Shown: positions 33,301 to 39,939 of the stretch, in pieces | How positions within the stretch are numbered: position 1 is the first letter of the stretch | Layout: each line of letters opens with the position of its first letter | Made by a program: the position numbers and the translations under genes | Source: JAGOPB01 sp964606295 | GTDB lineage: Bacteria > Patescibacteriota > Minisyncoccia > Phycocordibacterales > UBA9973 | Assembly: GCA_964606295.1 (NCBI GenBank) | Contig: CAZSFR010000002.1 | Location: 1-48,504, forward strand | DNA: 48,504 nucleotides | Direction of reading: 5' to 3' | The notes under the pieces: model-generated | What the model was told of the DNA's origin: nothing | What the model saw: only the letters and a program-made list of their open reading frames with translations | The model's database searches: none

Positions 33301-35833
33301 TGAAAAAGAATCTCTTCCGTATTCTTCGTCTGGAACAGCACACACAACAGCGACTGCTACTGGCTCGCTTTACACTTCCTACGCCTACGATGCACTCAAG
33401 CGTCCGCTCTCGATCACAAACAATCTCGGCACTACAACAAATACCTATGATCAATGGACGACATCGACGACTGATCCCGATGGATATGTGAAAGATTATG
33501 CGAATGATGCGCGTGGCAATCTCACGAGTGTCGTCGAGCACAATGGTGCGAGCGCATACACGACGACGTATTCATGGAATTTCAACAATCTCCTTACCAA
33601 GATCACGGATTCGCTCGCAAACGTTCGCAATTTCACCTACGACGGCATCGGACAGCGACTCACTGCGGAAGATTTGCATGCACCAGCTGATGCGACATTT
33701 GGTACATGGACATACGGGTATGACACAAGTGGCAATCTCTCGCAGTCAGTTTCCCCAAATAGCCATACGGTGACCTATACCTACGACGATATCAATCGTC
33801 CAACAATAGAAAATTGGACAGGAGGTACTGGCAATGAAGTGAAGTATGCGTATGACTCTTGCTCCAACGGAGTCGGACGCTTGTGTTCGGCAACGGTTTT
33901 GGGGGGTGTCGCAACGACATACACCTATGCACCGAATGGAAATGTGAAAAATGAAGTGAAGACGATTTCTGGCGCTGGTTATACGACGACGACAGTACAT
34001 GGCCGACAAGGCCATCCTATTCAGATCACTCTTCCTGATACATCAAAAGTAAAATACACATACAATTCTGCAGGGCTTGCTGAGATTGTGGAGAGAAAAG
34101 AAACGACAGGCGGATGGCTCACAGTGCTCTCTGATATCGATTACGCACCGACAGACGCGGTCACGTATCTCGCATATACCAACGGTGTCGCGACGACAAA
34201 CAATTACGATGCGACGAAATTGTACCGCCTTACTCAGAAGCTCACTACAAAGAGCGGAACGAACTTGCAAGACCTCTCGTACACTTATTCTCCGGCAGGA
34301 GATATCACGCAGATCGTCGATGCATCAGCGACCGCAACAGCAAAAACTGCAAACTACACGTACGATCCGCTTCATCGTTTGACGCAAGCTTCGATCACGA
34401 GTGTTGCGACAGGCACCACAGCATACACGCAAAACTTCGTGTATAGCGCGATCGGAAACATGACGTCTGTGACTGGGACCGGTGGTACGACCTATGGCAC
34501 GACACAATACAATGGCTCTGCCGGTGCAAGCTATGCCAACCCTCACGCTGCAACCAAAATCGGGGGTGTGAACAGGACATATGATAGAAATGGCAACATG
34601 CTCACAAACGGCACACTGACAAATACGTGGAACTACAAGAACCAGCTCACACAAACACTCGTCGGCGCAAACACTGTCTCGTATGCGTACGACCACACAG
34701 GAGACCGTGTTTCGATCACGGACGCGGGTACGACGACTACATTTCCATCGCAATATCAAGAAGTGACAGGAACGAATCTCAAGAAGTATGTCTATCTCGG
34801 AAGCACGCTCCTCGCGACAATTGAAAACAATGCCGGTACGATCACGCCTCATTACGCGCATGCTGATCACCTTGGTGGTTCATCCGTGGTCACCTCGTCG
34901 ACAGGTGCGCTCGATGAAACGATCGACTACTATCCGTATGGTGAAATGCGTCTCGACAACAAAGTGGGAGCGTTTGACGAGAGACACAAATACACGGGAT
35001 ATGAATTTGACGCAACGACTGGACTCAACTATGCAGGCGCACGGTATCAAACAGGGAAGTACAATCGGTTTATTTCCCAGGACCCGATGTTTTGGAGCCT
35101 ATCAAGCGATCTACTTCTTGATCCTCAGCAAATGAATTCTTACAGCTATGCGAGAAATAATCCGATACGAAATACAGATCCGACCGGACTCGCTTCAAAC
35201 AGTGTTGTTGATAATGTTAAAAAGGCATTGAATAGCTTTGTGAGTGCAGTGAAAAGTTTCTTGAATGGTTCAAGTGTAAACACGAATACAGCAGTTCAAA
35301 CAAATAGTTTACAAGAATCAACTCCTGCTGTTTCCGCAACTTCCAGCTTAGGTTCAACAGTGGAAATGGTAAACTTTGAAGCAAGCAACTTTACCGGAAA
35401 ATCAGTTGTCGCTAATACAAACTTTATTGATGGACTTAAAGAGATAAATCAAATTGCACAGACAAATCAAGTGATGGTAAATGTTACCAGTACGGGTGTT
35501 CGTAGTCCGTTTAAAGAACTGGATGGAGCAATAGTGCAACAATCAGATCTTTCCAACCACTATACAGGATCGGCAATTGATATGAACGTCATTAGTGGAA
35601 TAACGAATAGTAATTGCAATAGCAGATGTTTAGGTACAAGCAGTATGCCTACTGATGTTTCCGGATTTATAAATGATGTCTCTTCCAGCCCCACATTACG
35701 GTGGGGCGGTGAATGGTCAGGAGATAACTACGATCCAGTGCATATTGATGCTGGTTTCAATGTTAATGATTTTGATGGCTGGAAGAGCCAATTTCAGATG
35801 ATTCACGGTGTTCCTTATAGTTCTAACTGGTAG
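30374..35833 (+). CDS. SpvB/RHS-type polymorphic toxin with C-terminal M15-like peptidoglycan peptidase
   Basis: About 1,819 residues (containing a 100-N gap). A signal peptide or anchor near the start (FCAAFLLLIQPFAVVLAEE) is followed by an SpvB-like part (TGALVYQYDVTLPPGRNGLTP is split around 30795-30860). A 72-residue FG-GAP/VCBS-type repeat region contains the gap, then come many RHS/YD repeats and the RHS core (GLNYAGARYQTGKYNRFISQ). The core ends in DPTGL (35177-35191), the usual self-cleavage site. The ~215-residue tip has HYTGSAID (His codon 35558, Asp 35579) and WGGEW...DPVHID (His 35741), the M15C (CwlK/endolysin-like) zinc pattern. Inferred role: a peptidoglycan-cutting toxin. Start ATG 30374 is preferred to TTG 30320. 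Confidence 0.85.
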   Translation: MYTQTNIVSRAMKLVAKPTAFCAAFLLLIQPFAVVLAEEPVSTAPIVQVEATVSQTTEASGAEPRPTQVVDTPKEKAQALLDKGMTKEEVMELLKEKQDADEKTSDPDVPEVMGLLPGEEEVSTNTNQPNNRLHPEIDNITGALVYQYDVTLPPGRNGLTPDVALTYNSALENNDSIVGYGWSVSIPSIERINRKGTEDLYSESYFSSSLSGELVDIDADSFVAKSDKGSFFSYEIVGDGWVVTDKSGTKYTFGSIASARQDDPSDDDRVYKWMLQEVRDLNGNFVTYTYYKNGGQMYPLLATYTGNGVTDGIFTVVFNRTPATNIVRTESPAFEIASSDLISEIVVSVSGVEVRTYDIGYILGHNGNRALLGSITESGTTGGVTTTLPVTEFEYQVAGDEWILDPDWQMPIKGENTVSPWNGAYLGYTNGASSLVDVNGDGLPDYVMIGGEYIEGDPTLDESYRVFLNTGSGWELAPDWQMPIKGENTVSPWNGXXXXXXXXXXXXXXXXXXXXXXXXXXXXXXXXXXIEGDPTLDESYRVFLNTGEKADRLSSIMNPAGGSIAVSYTEEAIVDRNPYRQTQNFYVVSSIESNDGFGNLSTTSTEYENGKFFFHDGQYRTFAGFGTVTNTDGVGNVTKTYFHQGNSTNTALGEYSDHVSKIGMPYRVEEYDDAGNLYRTTVNKWDRYNIGTDHDFVKLARTSVLNYDGDADHKDTAVEYTYDNVTGNLLTKTDWGEVTSSTDGTFADTGSDKTIETIVYATNAGLHILGLPSQSTATDASLNKIRESKYFYDNLGVGNVNKGNLTKEQKWVSGTTYQTWKKSYNANSTVATATDPRNKVTSYTYDTYGLYPTTITNPLSQASIFTYDYSAGKPISTTDTNGFVSSVILDGFDRPLEEKIPDPTTTAGAQVTKATYAYNDTVFPHSVTKNDYLDATIARTSIAYFDGFGRTIQTRAEMEDGNYTTKDAVYDDRGLVEKESLPYSSSGTAHTTATATGSLYTSYAYDALKRPLSITNNLGTTTNTYDQWTTSTTDPDGYVKDYANDARGNLTSVVEHNGASAYTTTYSWNFNNLLTKITDSLANVRNFTYDGIGQRLTAEDLHAPADATFGTWTYGYDTSGNLSQSVSPNSHTVTYTYDDINRPTIENWTGGTGNEVKYAYDSCSNGVGRLCSATVLGGVATTYTYAPNGNVKNEVKTISGAGYTTTTVHGRQGHPIQITLPDTSKVKYTYNSAGLAEIVERKETTGGWLTVLSDIDYAPTDAVTYLAYTNGVATTNNYDATKLYRLTQKLTTKSGTNLQDLSYTYSPAGDITQIVDASATATAKTANYTYDPLHRLTQASITSVATGTTAYTQNFVYSAIGNMTSVTGTGGTTYGTTQYNGSAGASYANPHAATKIGGVNRTYDRNGNMLTNGTLTNTWNYKNQLTQTLVGANTVSYAYDHTGDRVSITDAGTTTTFPSQYQEVTGTNLKKYVYLGSTLLATIENNAGTITPHYAHADHLGGSSVVTSSTGALDETIDYYPYGEMRLDNKVGAFDERHKYTGYEFDATTGLNYAGARYQTGKYNRFISQDPMFWSLSSDLLLDPQQMNSYSYARNNPIRNTDPTGLASNSVVDNVKKALNSFVSAVKSFLNGSSVNTNTAVQTNSLQESTPAVSATSSLGSTVEMVNFEASNFTGKSVVANTNFIDGLKEINQIAQTNQVMVNVTSTGVRSPFKELDGAIVQQSDLSNHYTGSAIDMNVISGITNSNCNSRCLGTSSMPTDVSGFINDVSSSPTLRWGGEWSGDNYDPVHIDAGFNVNDFDGWKSQFQMIHGVPYSSNW
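31592..32012 (+). repeat. 216-bp (72-residue) tandem repeat in the Rhs gene
   Basis: The unit starting GACTGGCAGATGCCGATC occurs at 31592 and again at 31808, 216 bp apart and nearly identical. It encodes DWQMPIKGENTVSPWNG ... EGDPTLDESYRVFLNTG with an FG-GAP-like VDVNGDGLPDYV calcium-type loop. The 3' part of a unit follows the N gap. Confidence 0.9.
31860..31959. other. Assembly gap (100 N) inside the tandem repeat
   Basis: One hundred N, a conventional unknown-size gap. If the array holds two units, 88 bp are missing (31644-31731 being the matching segment of unit 1); in general 88 + 216n. All these lengths keep the frame. Confidence 0.95.
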
Positions 35834-35839
35834 TATACT
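35834..35839 (+). promoter_or_regulatory. -10 box of the candidate immunity gene
   Basis: TATACT (35834-35839) starts right after the Rhs stop and ends 6 nt before ATG 35846. The gene can therefore be expressed without the toxin. Confidence 0.5.
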
Positions 35840-35845
35840 TAACAC

Positions 35846-36532
35846 ATGAAAGCAAAAATTATTCCCGCTATACTGTTATTGTCAGTAATTTTGTTTTTTG
35901 CTTTTCTTTTAAAAAAAGAAAACAATCAAATGAGTACACTACCTAACTTACCTACAAACGATTGGAGTATCATTCCTGACGAAAGAATAGGACCATTAGC
36001 CAGAGTAAATATAAGTGATCAGCAGGCTATTCTTCCCGCAATTCAAAATGCCTTTGGCGTAGAAAATGTAAAAGAAGCTGAATTTTCGATTGGTGAAGGA
36101 GAAAATATTCCAGGGTACATAATTTATCCCGATACGGAAAATGAAGTTGAAGTGCATATTAGCGATAGTAGTGTTCTATTTAAATTTCCTGGTTATAATT
36201 CTTATTTTTTTCATGATTCAGCTTTGTCGTCCAAAATTGAATGGAGAATGGATAACAATATAATCGTAGGAACACCATTGTCGTTAGTACAAGAAAAAAA
36301 TGGAAAAGTATTCGAACTATCAGGATTTGAATGGGACTATCCTGGAATCGTAGATAGTTGGGGAGCAGGCAATTTGCCTCCCGAATTAAGTTTAGTCTTT
36401 ATACAGACAAGCGAAGAGACCCCTTTGCAATACGCTCAAATTACTGGAGATAAAATTTTGTTTTCTGATAACCCTATACTTCAAGAAGTTAAACCAGTTG
36501 TTAACTTTTTCTATATTAAATGGAATATCTAA
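35846..36532 (+). CDS. Candidate immunity protein for the M15-type Rhs toxin
   Basis: 228 residues. One N-terminal membrane segment (IPAILLLSVILFFAFLLKK) and an extracytoplasmic domain without recognised motifs (IIPDERIGPLARVN, WDYPGIVDSWGAG). It starts 12 nt after the toxin stop. Immunity is inferred from position and topology: a toxin that attacks peptidoglycan must be neutralised outside the membrane, where this domain would lie. Confidence 0.6.
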   Translation: MKAKIIPAILLLSVILFFAFLLKKENNQMSTLPNLPTNDWSIIPDERIGPLARVNISDQQAILPAIQNAFGVENVKEAEFSIGEGENIPGYIIYPDTENEVEVHISDSSVLFKFPGYNSYFFHDSALSSKIEWRMDNNIIVGTPLSLVQEKNGKVFELSGFEWDYPGIVDSWGAGNLPPELSLVFIQTSEETPLQYAQITGDKILFSDNPILQEVKPVVNFFYIKWNI

Positions 36533-36551
36533 TAGTAACTAGAAGATATTG

Positions 36552-36577
36552 CCTAGCAAGGTCTTGCCTTGCTAGCC
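36552..36577. repeat. CTAGCAAGG palindrome, left copy flanking the orphan cassette
   Basis: Arms CTAGCAAGG / CCTTGCTAG (36553-36575) around TCTTG. The 26 bp from 36552 are identical to 37552-37577, exactly 1,000 bp downstream. Confidence 0.92.
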
Positions 36578-36600
36578 CCCGAACTGGAGATGACATTATT

Positions 36601-36924
36601 ATGACCGGTGATCCACAAAAAGCCGTAAATACAATTGATTCGTATCTTGAAAAAGGAGATCCTATTACGGTAGGTGTTTTTAGTAACCCAAAAGATGGTT
36701 CACCAAATAGGAATTCCGCGACTCAGCACTTTGTCGTTATTATGGGGAGTGGTTATGAAAATGATCAAAAGTACTACAGGTTCTTTGATACGGGTACTGA
36801 GTGGCAGGAAAAGGGGTCGAGTTCAAGTAATCGCCTCTATTTACAAGACGATGGTTCGCTTTCGGAACATTCCGCATATTATTCGAAAGGACAATACACT
36901 GTTACAGAAGTAAGACCTAAATAA
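36601..36924 (+). pseudogene. Orphan toxin tip fragment (papain-like cysteine-peptidase C-terminal part)
   Basis: About 107 residues from ATG 36601, in an open frame that extends back to 36520 through the palindrome and into the immunity gene. The sequence TGDPQKAVNTIDSYLEKGDP, VGVFSN and ATQHFVVIMGSGYE, then YRFFDTGTEWQEKG, looks like the histidine-containing half of C39/papain-like peptidase tips found at the ends of Rhs and similar toxins. The cysteine-containing half is absent. It has neither RHS core nor secretion signal, so it is most likely a displaced tip cassette. Upstream codons translated from the palindrome (LARSCLASPRTG) are not native. Confidence 0.55.
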
Positions 36925-36927
36925 TTT

Positions 36928-37539
36928 ATGCAAAAATCTATCAAAATAAATTATTTAGTATTCGCAGTCCTCAGTATAGGATTAATTGCAATTATGTTTT
37001 TTGTACTTTACAAGAATCATAAATCTAAAGTTTTAAATGAACCAGAAAAAGTGACTCTAGAATTTTACAGATACTATCTGCAAGATATATATAACAAAAA
37101 TGATAGCGTAGAAAGTCCTAGTGCAAAGTTGAATAGTAATGGTATTTATCAACTCGATACAAATGAACATTTGAAATTTCTAAATGAGTCATTATATTTT
37201 TCTGATGCATTTTACGAAAGTGAGATTCCAGTATTTGAAAAGTGTAACGATGACTTAAAAACAGTTACAATTCAAGAAGTAAATGATTCAGGTACTTTTC
37301 CAGAAGAGTTTGCAGATGCGTGTGATTTCGTTTTCTACCACCAATGGGTGGGTGGACAAGGTGAAGAATTAAATACGGTAGATATTGTCAAATCCACAGT
37401 GAATGGAGATTTGGCCGTAGTCACCACCGTTATTGGCAACAGAGAGTTTGGGCCGTATAGTTATCCAATTGTAACTCTTGTAAAAGAAAGTAACGGATGG
37501 AAAATAAGCGATATTGAGATTTCATTTGATAACTCGTAA
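36928..37539 (+). CDS. DUF3828-like membrane-anchored protein, candidate immunity to the orphan tip
   Basis: 203 residues: an N-terminal membrane segment (YLVFAVLSIGLIAIMFFVLY), then an extracytoplasmic domain starting VTLEFYRYYLQDIYN and ending VTLVKESNGWKISDIEI. This resembles DUF3828 / NTF2-like lipoprotein domains, some of which occur as immunity proteins. It starts 3 nt after the orphan tip. The pair lies between the two 26-bp palindromes. Function inferred only from context. Confidence 0.55.
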   Translation: MQKSIKINYLVFAVLSIGLIAIMFFVLYKNHKSKVLNEPEKVTLEFYRYYLQDIYNKNDSVESPSAKLNSNGIYQLDTNEHLKFLNESLYFSDAFYESEIPVFEKCNDDLKTVTIQEVNDSGTFPEEFADACDFVFYHQWVGGQGEELNTVDIVKSTVNGDLAVVTTVIGNREFGPYSYPIVTLVKESNGWKISDIEISFDNS

Positions 37540-37551
37540 ATCTAGCAAAAA

Positions 37552-37577
37552 CCTAGCAAGGTCTTGCCTTGCTAGCC
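37552..37577. repeat. CTAGCAAGG palindrome, right copy flanking the orphan cassette
   Basis: Identical over 26 bp to 36552-36577, 13 nt after the stop of the DUF3828-like gene. Confidence 0.92.
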
Positions 37578-37593
37578 AGTAGTAAAAAAGTAA

Positions 37594-37622
37594 CTAGCAC
37601 TACCAAGGCTATGCCTTGCTAG
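37594..37622. repeat. Third, degenerate CTAG palindrome
   Basis: CTAGCA ... AAGGC-TAT-GCCTT ... GCTAG. Same outer ends and CCTTGCTAG arm as the two perfect copies, with a rearranged centre. Confidence 0.6.
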
Positions 37623-37629
37623 TATCTAC

Positions 37630-37656
37630 AAAAAACTCCCCAACAGGAGAGTTTTT
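37630..37656 (+). terminator. Terminator before RAYT 2
   Basis: AAAAAACTC / GAGTTTTTT stem around a CCCAACAGGA loop, followed by the T-tract. Confidence 0.75.
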
Positions 37657-37718
37657 TGAATATAGCAATTTCGGGTCGAATGAAATTTATACTATGTAAG
37701 TTTTTTGTATTATTCATG

Positions 37719-37741
37719 TACTCGAGGTTCGACCTCGAGTA
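37719..37741. repeat. REP palindrome upstream of RAYT 2
   Basis: Arms TACTCGAGGT / ACCTCGAGTA around TCG, perfect. Its right end runs into TATAAT (37740-37745), so it forms part of the RAYT 2 -10 box. Confidence 0.92.
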
Positions 37742-37745
37742 TAAT
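37740..37745 (+). promoter_or_regulatory. RAYT 2 -10 box overlapping the REP
   Basis: TATAAT whose first two bases are the last two of the REP. ATG 37752 follows after 6 nt. Confidence 0.55.
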
Positions 37746-37751
37746 ATGAAT

Positions 37752-38369
37752 ATGGGACGGCGCACGCCATTTATGACAGGGGAGTACTACCACGTTTTCA
37801 ATCGCGGAGTGGAGAAGCGACCTATCTTTATGGATAAGGAGGACTATTTGCGTTTTCTGTATATTCTCAATAATTTCAATACTCCAGAATCAGCATTCAA
37901 TACAAAAAAGTACTCAAAGAAGCCAAGGCTCTATACTCGAGGTCGAACCTCGAGTAAATTGGTTGAGATAGAAAATTGGTGTTTTATGCCAAATCATTAT
38001 CATTTGTGTCTCAGGCAATTGTCCGATGCTGGTATATCTAAGTTTTTGCAAAAAGTCATGACAGGGTACACGATGTATTTCAACAAGAAGTATAAGCGAA
38101 GTGGTGTGCTGTTTCAGGGAAAGACAAAATCTCGATACATAGATCGCGAAAAGTATCTAAATTACCTCCATTACTATATTGATTTGAATCCACTTGAGCT
38201 TCTGTATTCAGGATGGAAGACGAAAGGAGTACCCGACATTCGAAAGGCGCGTGAGTATCTTGCTGAATATTTTTGGAACAAGAGGGAAGATTACACCAAG
38301 GAAAGATTCAATGCAGACAAATTTAACAAAGCAGTCACTATACTCGAGGTTCGACCTCGAGTAAGGTAA
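37752..38369 (+). CDS. REP-associated tyrosine transposase (RAYT), second copy
   Basis: 205 residues, closely similar in layout to RAYT 1: EYYHVFNRGVEKRPIF, the HUH motif in CFMPNHYHLCLRQ, the tyrosine in VMTGYTMYFN, and YIDLNPLELLY. An intact REP lies in frame at 37934-37956 (coding YTRGRTSS), and another forms the last codons (38341-38363, coding LEVRPRV), so the C-terminus is REP-encoded. ATG 37752 is chosen because the -10 box ends 6 nt before it and because it aligns with the RAYT 1 start; the longer frame from 37656 runs through a terminator. Confidence 0.92.
   Translation: MGRRTPFMTGEYYHVFNRGVEKRPIFMDKEDYLRFLYILNNFNTPESAFNTKKYSKKPRLYTRGRTSSKLVEIENWCFMPNHYHLCLRQLSDAGISKFLQKVMTGYTMYFNKKYKRSGVLFQGKTKSRYIDREKYLNYLHYYIDLNPLELLYSGWKTKGVPDIRKAREYLAEYFWNKREDYTKERFNADKFNKAVTILEVRPRVR
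37934..37956. repeat. REP palindrome inside RAYT 2
   Basis: Perfect arms TACTCGAGGT / ACCTCGAGTA around CGA, i.e. opposite orientation to the two outer copies. It sits in a loop between the first helix and the HUH strand. Confidence 0.92.
38341..38363. repeat. REP palindrome at the 3' end of RAYT 2
   Basis: Perfect arms TACTCGAGGT / ACCTCGAGTA around TCG, ending 3 nt before the stop codon. Confidence 0.92.
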
Positions 38370-38387
38370 GAGGGAAAAGGTGTGGTG

Positions 38388-38396
38388 TGCTATAAT
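38388..38396 (+). promoter_or_regulatory. Extended -10 promoter of the HlyD-like gene
   Basis: TGCTATAAT (TATAAT 38391-38396), about 13 nt before ATG 38410; a leader of about 7 nt. Confidence 0.6.
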
Positions 38397-38409
38397 GCCC
38401 ATATAAATT

Positions 38410-39939
38410 ATGGATACTATGAAAGATAAGATGAAAAAGCTATACAATACAGGGCGAATGAAGCTAAAAGCGTTGTATGCAAGGAAACGCCTCTTTTGGG
38501 GATCTGTCATCGTTCTTGTGATCGTACTTTTCGTTATATTTGGCGGAAAGAAAGAAGAAGATGAATTCTCTACCGTCACGCGTGCAGAACTCATGAAGAC
38601 CGTGATTGCATCGGGAACAGTGACTAGTGACGTTGATCTTGATCTTTCATTTGAAAAATCTGGCACCGTGACCAAAATAAATGTGAGCGTGGGTGACGAA
38701 GTGAGAAAGGGAGACGTGCTCGCAACTCTCGATCAGAGTCCGGAGCTTGCTGAGTTGCGGCAGGCGCAGGGAGATTTGCAGTCAGCCAAAGAATCTTTTG
38801 ATATTTTGCAAGCGGGACTCTCGAGCGCAGAGAATACTTTGGAAGCTACGAAGAGCGCGCAAGATTCATTGGTGGAAGCAACATATCGCGCAATGCTATC
38901 TGACGACTTGGAAGCAATACCGACATCCAAGAATACCGATCAGAAACCACCGACGGTGACTGGCCTCTATGCTGGAGACACAGAAGGTACATATACAGTG
39001 CGGGTAGATTCTGAAGTGAATTCATTTGCAACGAAAGCGATTTACAAAGTTTTTGGTTTAGAAACTGATTTGGACGACGATAATGACATAATAATCGGAA
39101 GATATTTGCCTGTCGGTATTCTTGGAGTTTCGATACTTTTCCCGAGTGATTTTACTATCTCTGGATACGATACAGATTGGACTATATCTGTACCAAACAA
39201 AAATGGCGCATCTTACGCAAGTAACTACACTGCTTACCAAACCGCGATAGCCAACCGCGACCTCGCTGTATCACAAGCACAGACGACAGTTGATGCCAAA
39301 GAAGCAGAACTCGCACAGTCGGGCATTACGTCGTATACCGCGGATATTGTCCGTGCACAAGGTGGTGTGTCGGGAGCATATGCCTCACTTGAAGACACTA
39401 TCATTCGCGCGCCGTCAGATGGCAAGATTACAAAGATTGATGTGAAGCTTGGCGAGCCTGTGGAATCACTCAGCGGTGTCATCGGACTTCAGAATGTTAC
39501 TGATCTATATATTGAAGCAGATGTGAATGAATCAAATATCGTTGGTGTTTCAATTGGTCAAAGTGTGGCTATCACATTTGACGCACTCGGGGACGAAAGA
39601 GTTTTCGCAGGTACAGTCAGCGAGATTGACTACTCACCAAAAGATGAGGGAAGTGTCGTCAATTATCGTATCACTGTGTTGATCGAAGGGGAGACGAGCG
39701 AGCTACGCACCGGAATGACTGCAAATATTGTCATAACGACTCTCGATGTGAAAGACGCAATCGCAGTTCCCAAGCGCTCTCTTGTTGAAAAAAATGACGG
39801 AACATTTGTCACGATTGTGAATGAAAAAGGGAAGCACGAAGTAGTTCCTGTGACGCTCGGGCGTGAAGGCAATGGTGGTATGGTTGAAGTTGTTGACGGA
39901 ATAAATGAAGGAGAAACAATCGTTCTTAACCCACGATAA
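38410..39939 (+). CDS. HlyD/MacA-like membrane fusion (adaptor) protein
   Basis: 509 residues. One membrane segment (about 29-48, LFWGSVIVLVIVLFVIFGG) is followed by a biotinyl-lipoyl half-motif (SFEKSGTVTKINVSVGDEVRK is the region 38649-38710). Next come a coiled-coil hairpin interrupted by an unusual domain (about 165-275), the second lipoyl half (IRAPSDGKITKIDVKLGEPV) and beta-barrel/MP domains with VPKRSLVEKNDG. Such adaptors link an ABC or RND pump to the outside. No ABC or permease gene follows; the next gene overlaps by 1 nt and is a beta-propeller. Hence the partner pump is not in this window. Confidence 0.88.
   Translation: MDTMKDKMKKLYNTGRMKLKALYARKRLFWGSVIVLVIVLFVIFGGKKEEDEFSTVTRAELMKTVIASGTVTSDVDLDLSFEKSGTVTKINVSVGDEVRKGDVLATLDQSPELAELRQAQGDLQSAKESFDILQAGLSSAENTLEATKSAQDSLVEATYRAMLSDDLEAIPTSKNTDQKPPTVTGLYAGDTEGTYTVRVDSEVNSFATKAIYKVFGLETDLDDDNDIIIGRYLPVGILGVSILFPSDFTISGYDTDWTISVPNKNGASYASNYTAYQTAIANRDLAVSQAQTTVDAKEAELAQSGITSYTADIVRAQGGVSGAYASLEDTIIRAPSDGKITKIDVKLGEPVESLSGVIGLQNVTDLYIEADVNESNIVGVSIGQSVAITFDALGDERVFAGTVSEIDYSPKDEGSVVNYRITVLIEGETSELRTGMTANIVITTLDVKDAIAVPKRSLVEKNDGTFVTIVNEKGKHEVVPVTLGREGNGGMVEVVDGINEGETIVLNPR

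Noticed and set aside
32060..34870. Long minus-strand and alternative-frame ORFs across the Rhs gene
   Set aside because: They are shadows of the repetitive RHS coding sequence, with basic, cysteine-rich translations and no recognisable domains.
36520..36600. Start of the orphan toxin fragment at 36520
   Set aside because: These codons are the end of the immunity gene in another frame and the 26-bp palindrome; homology to peptidase tips begins only around 36580-36601.
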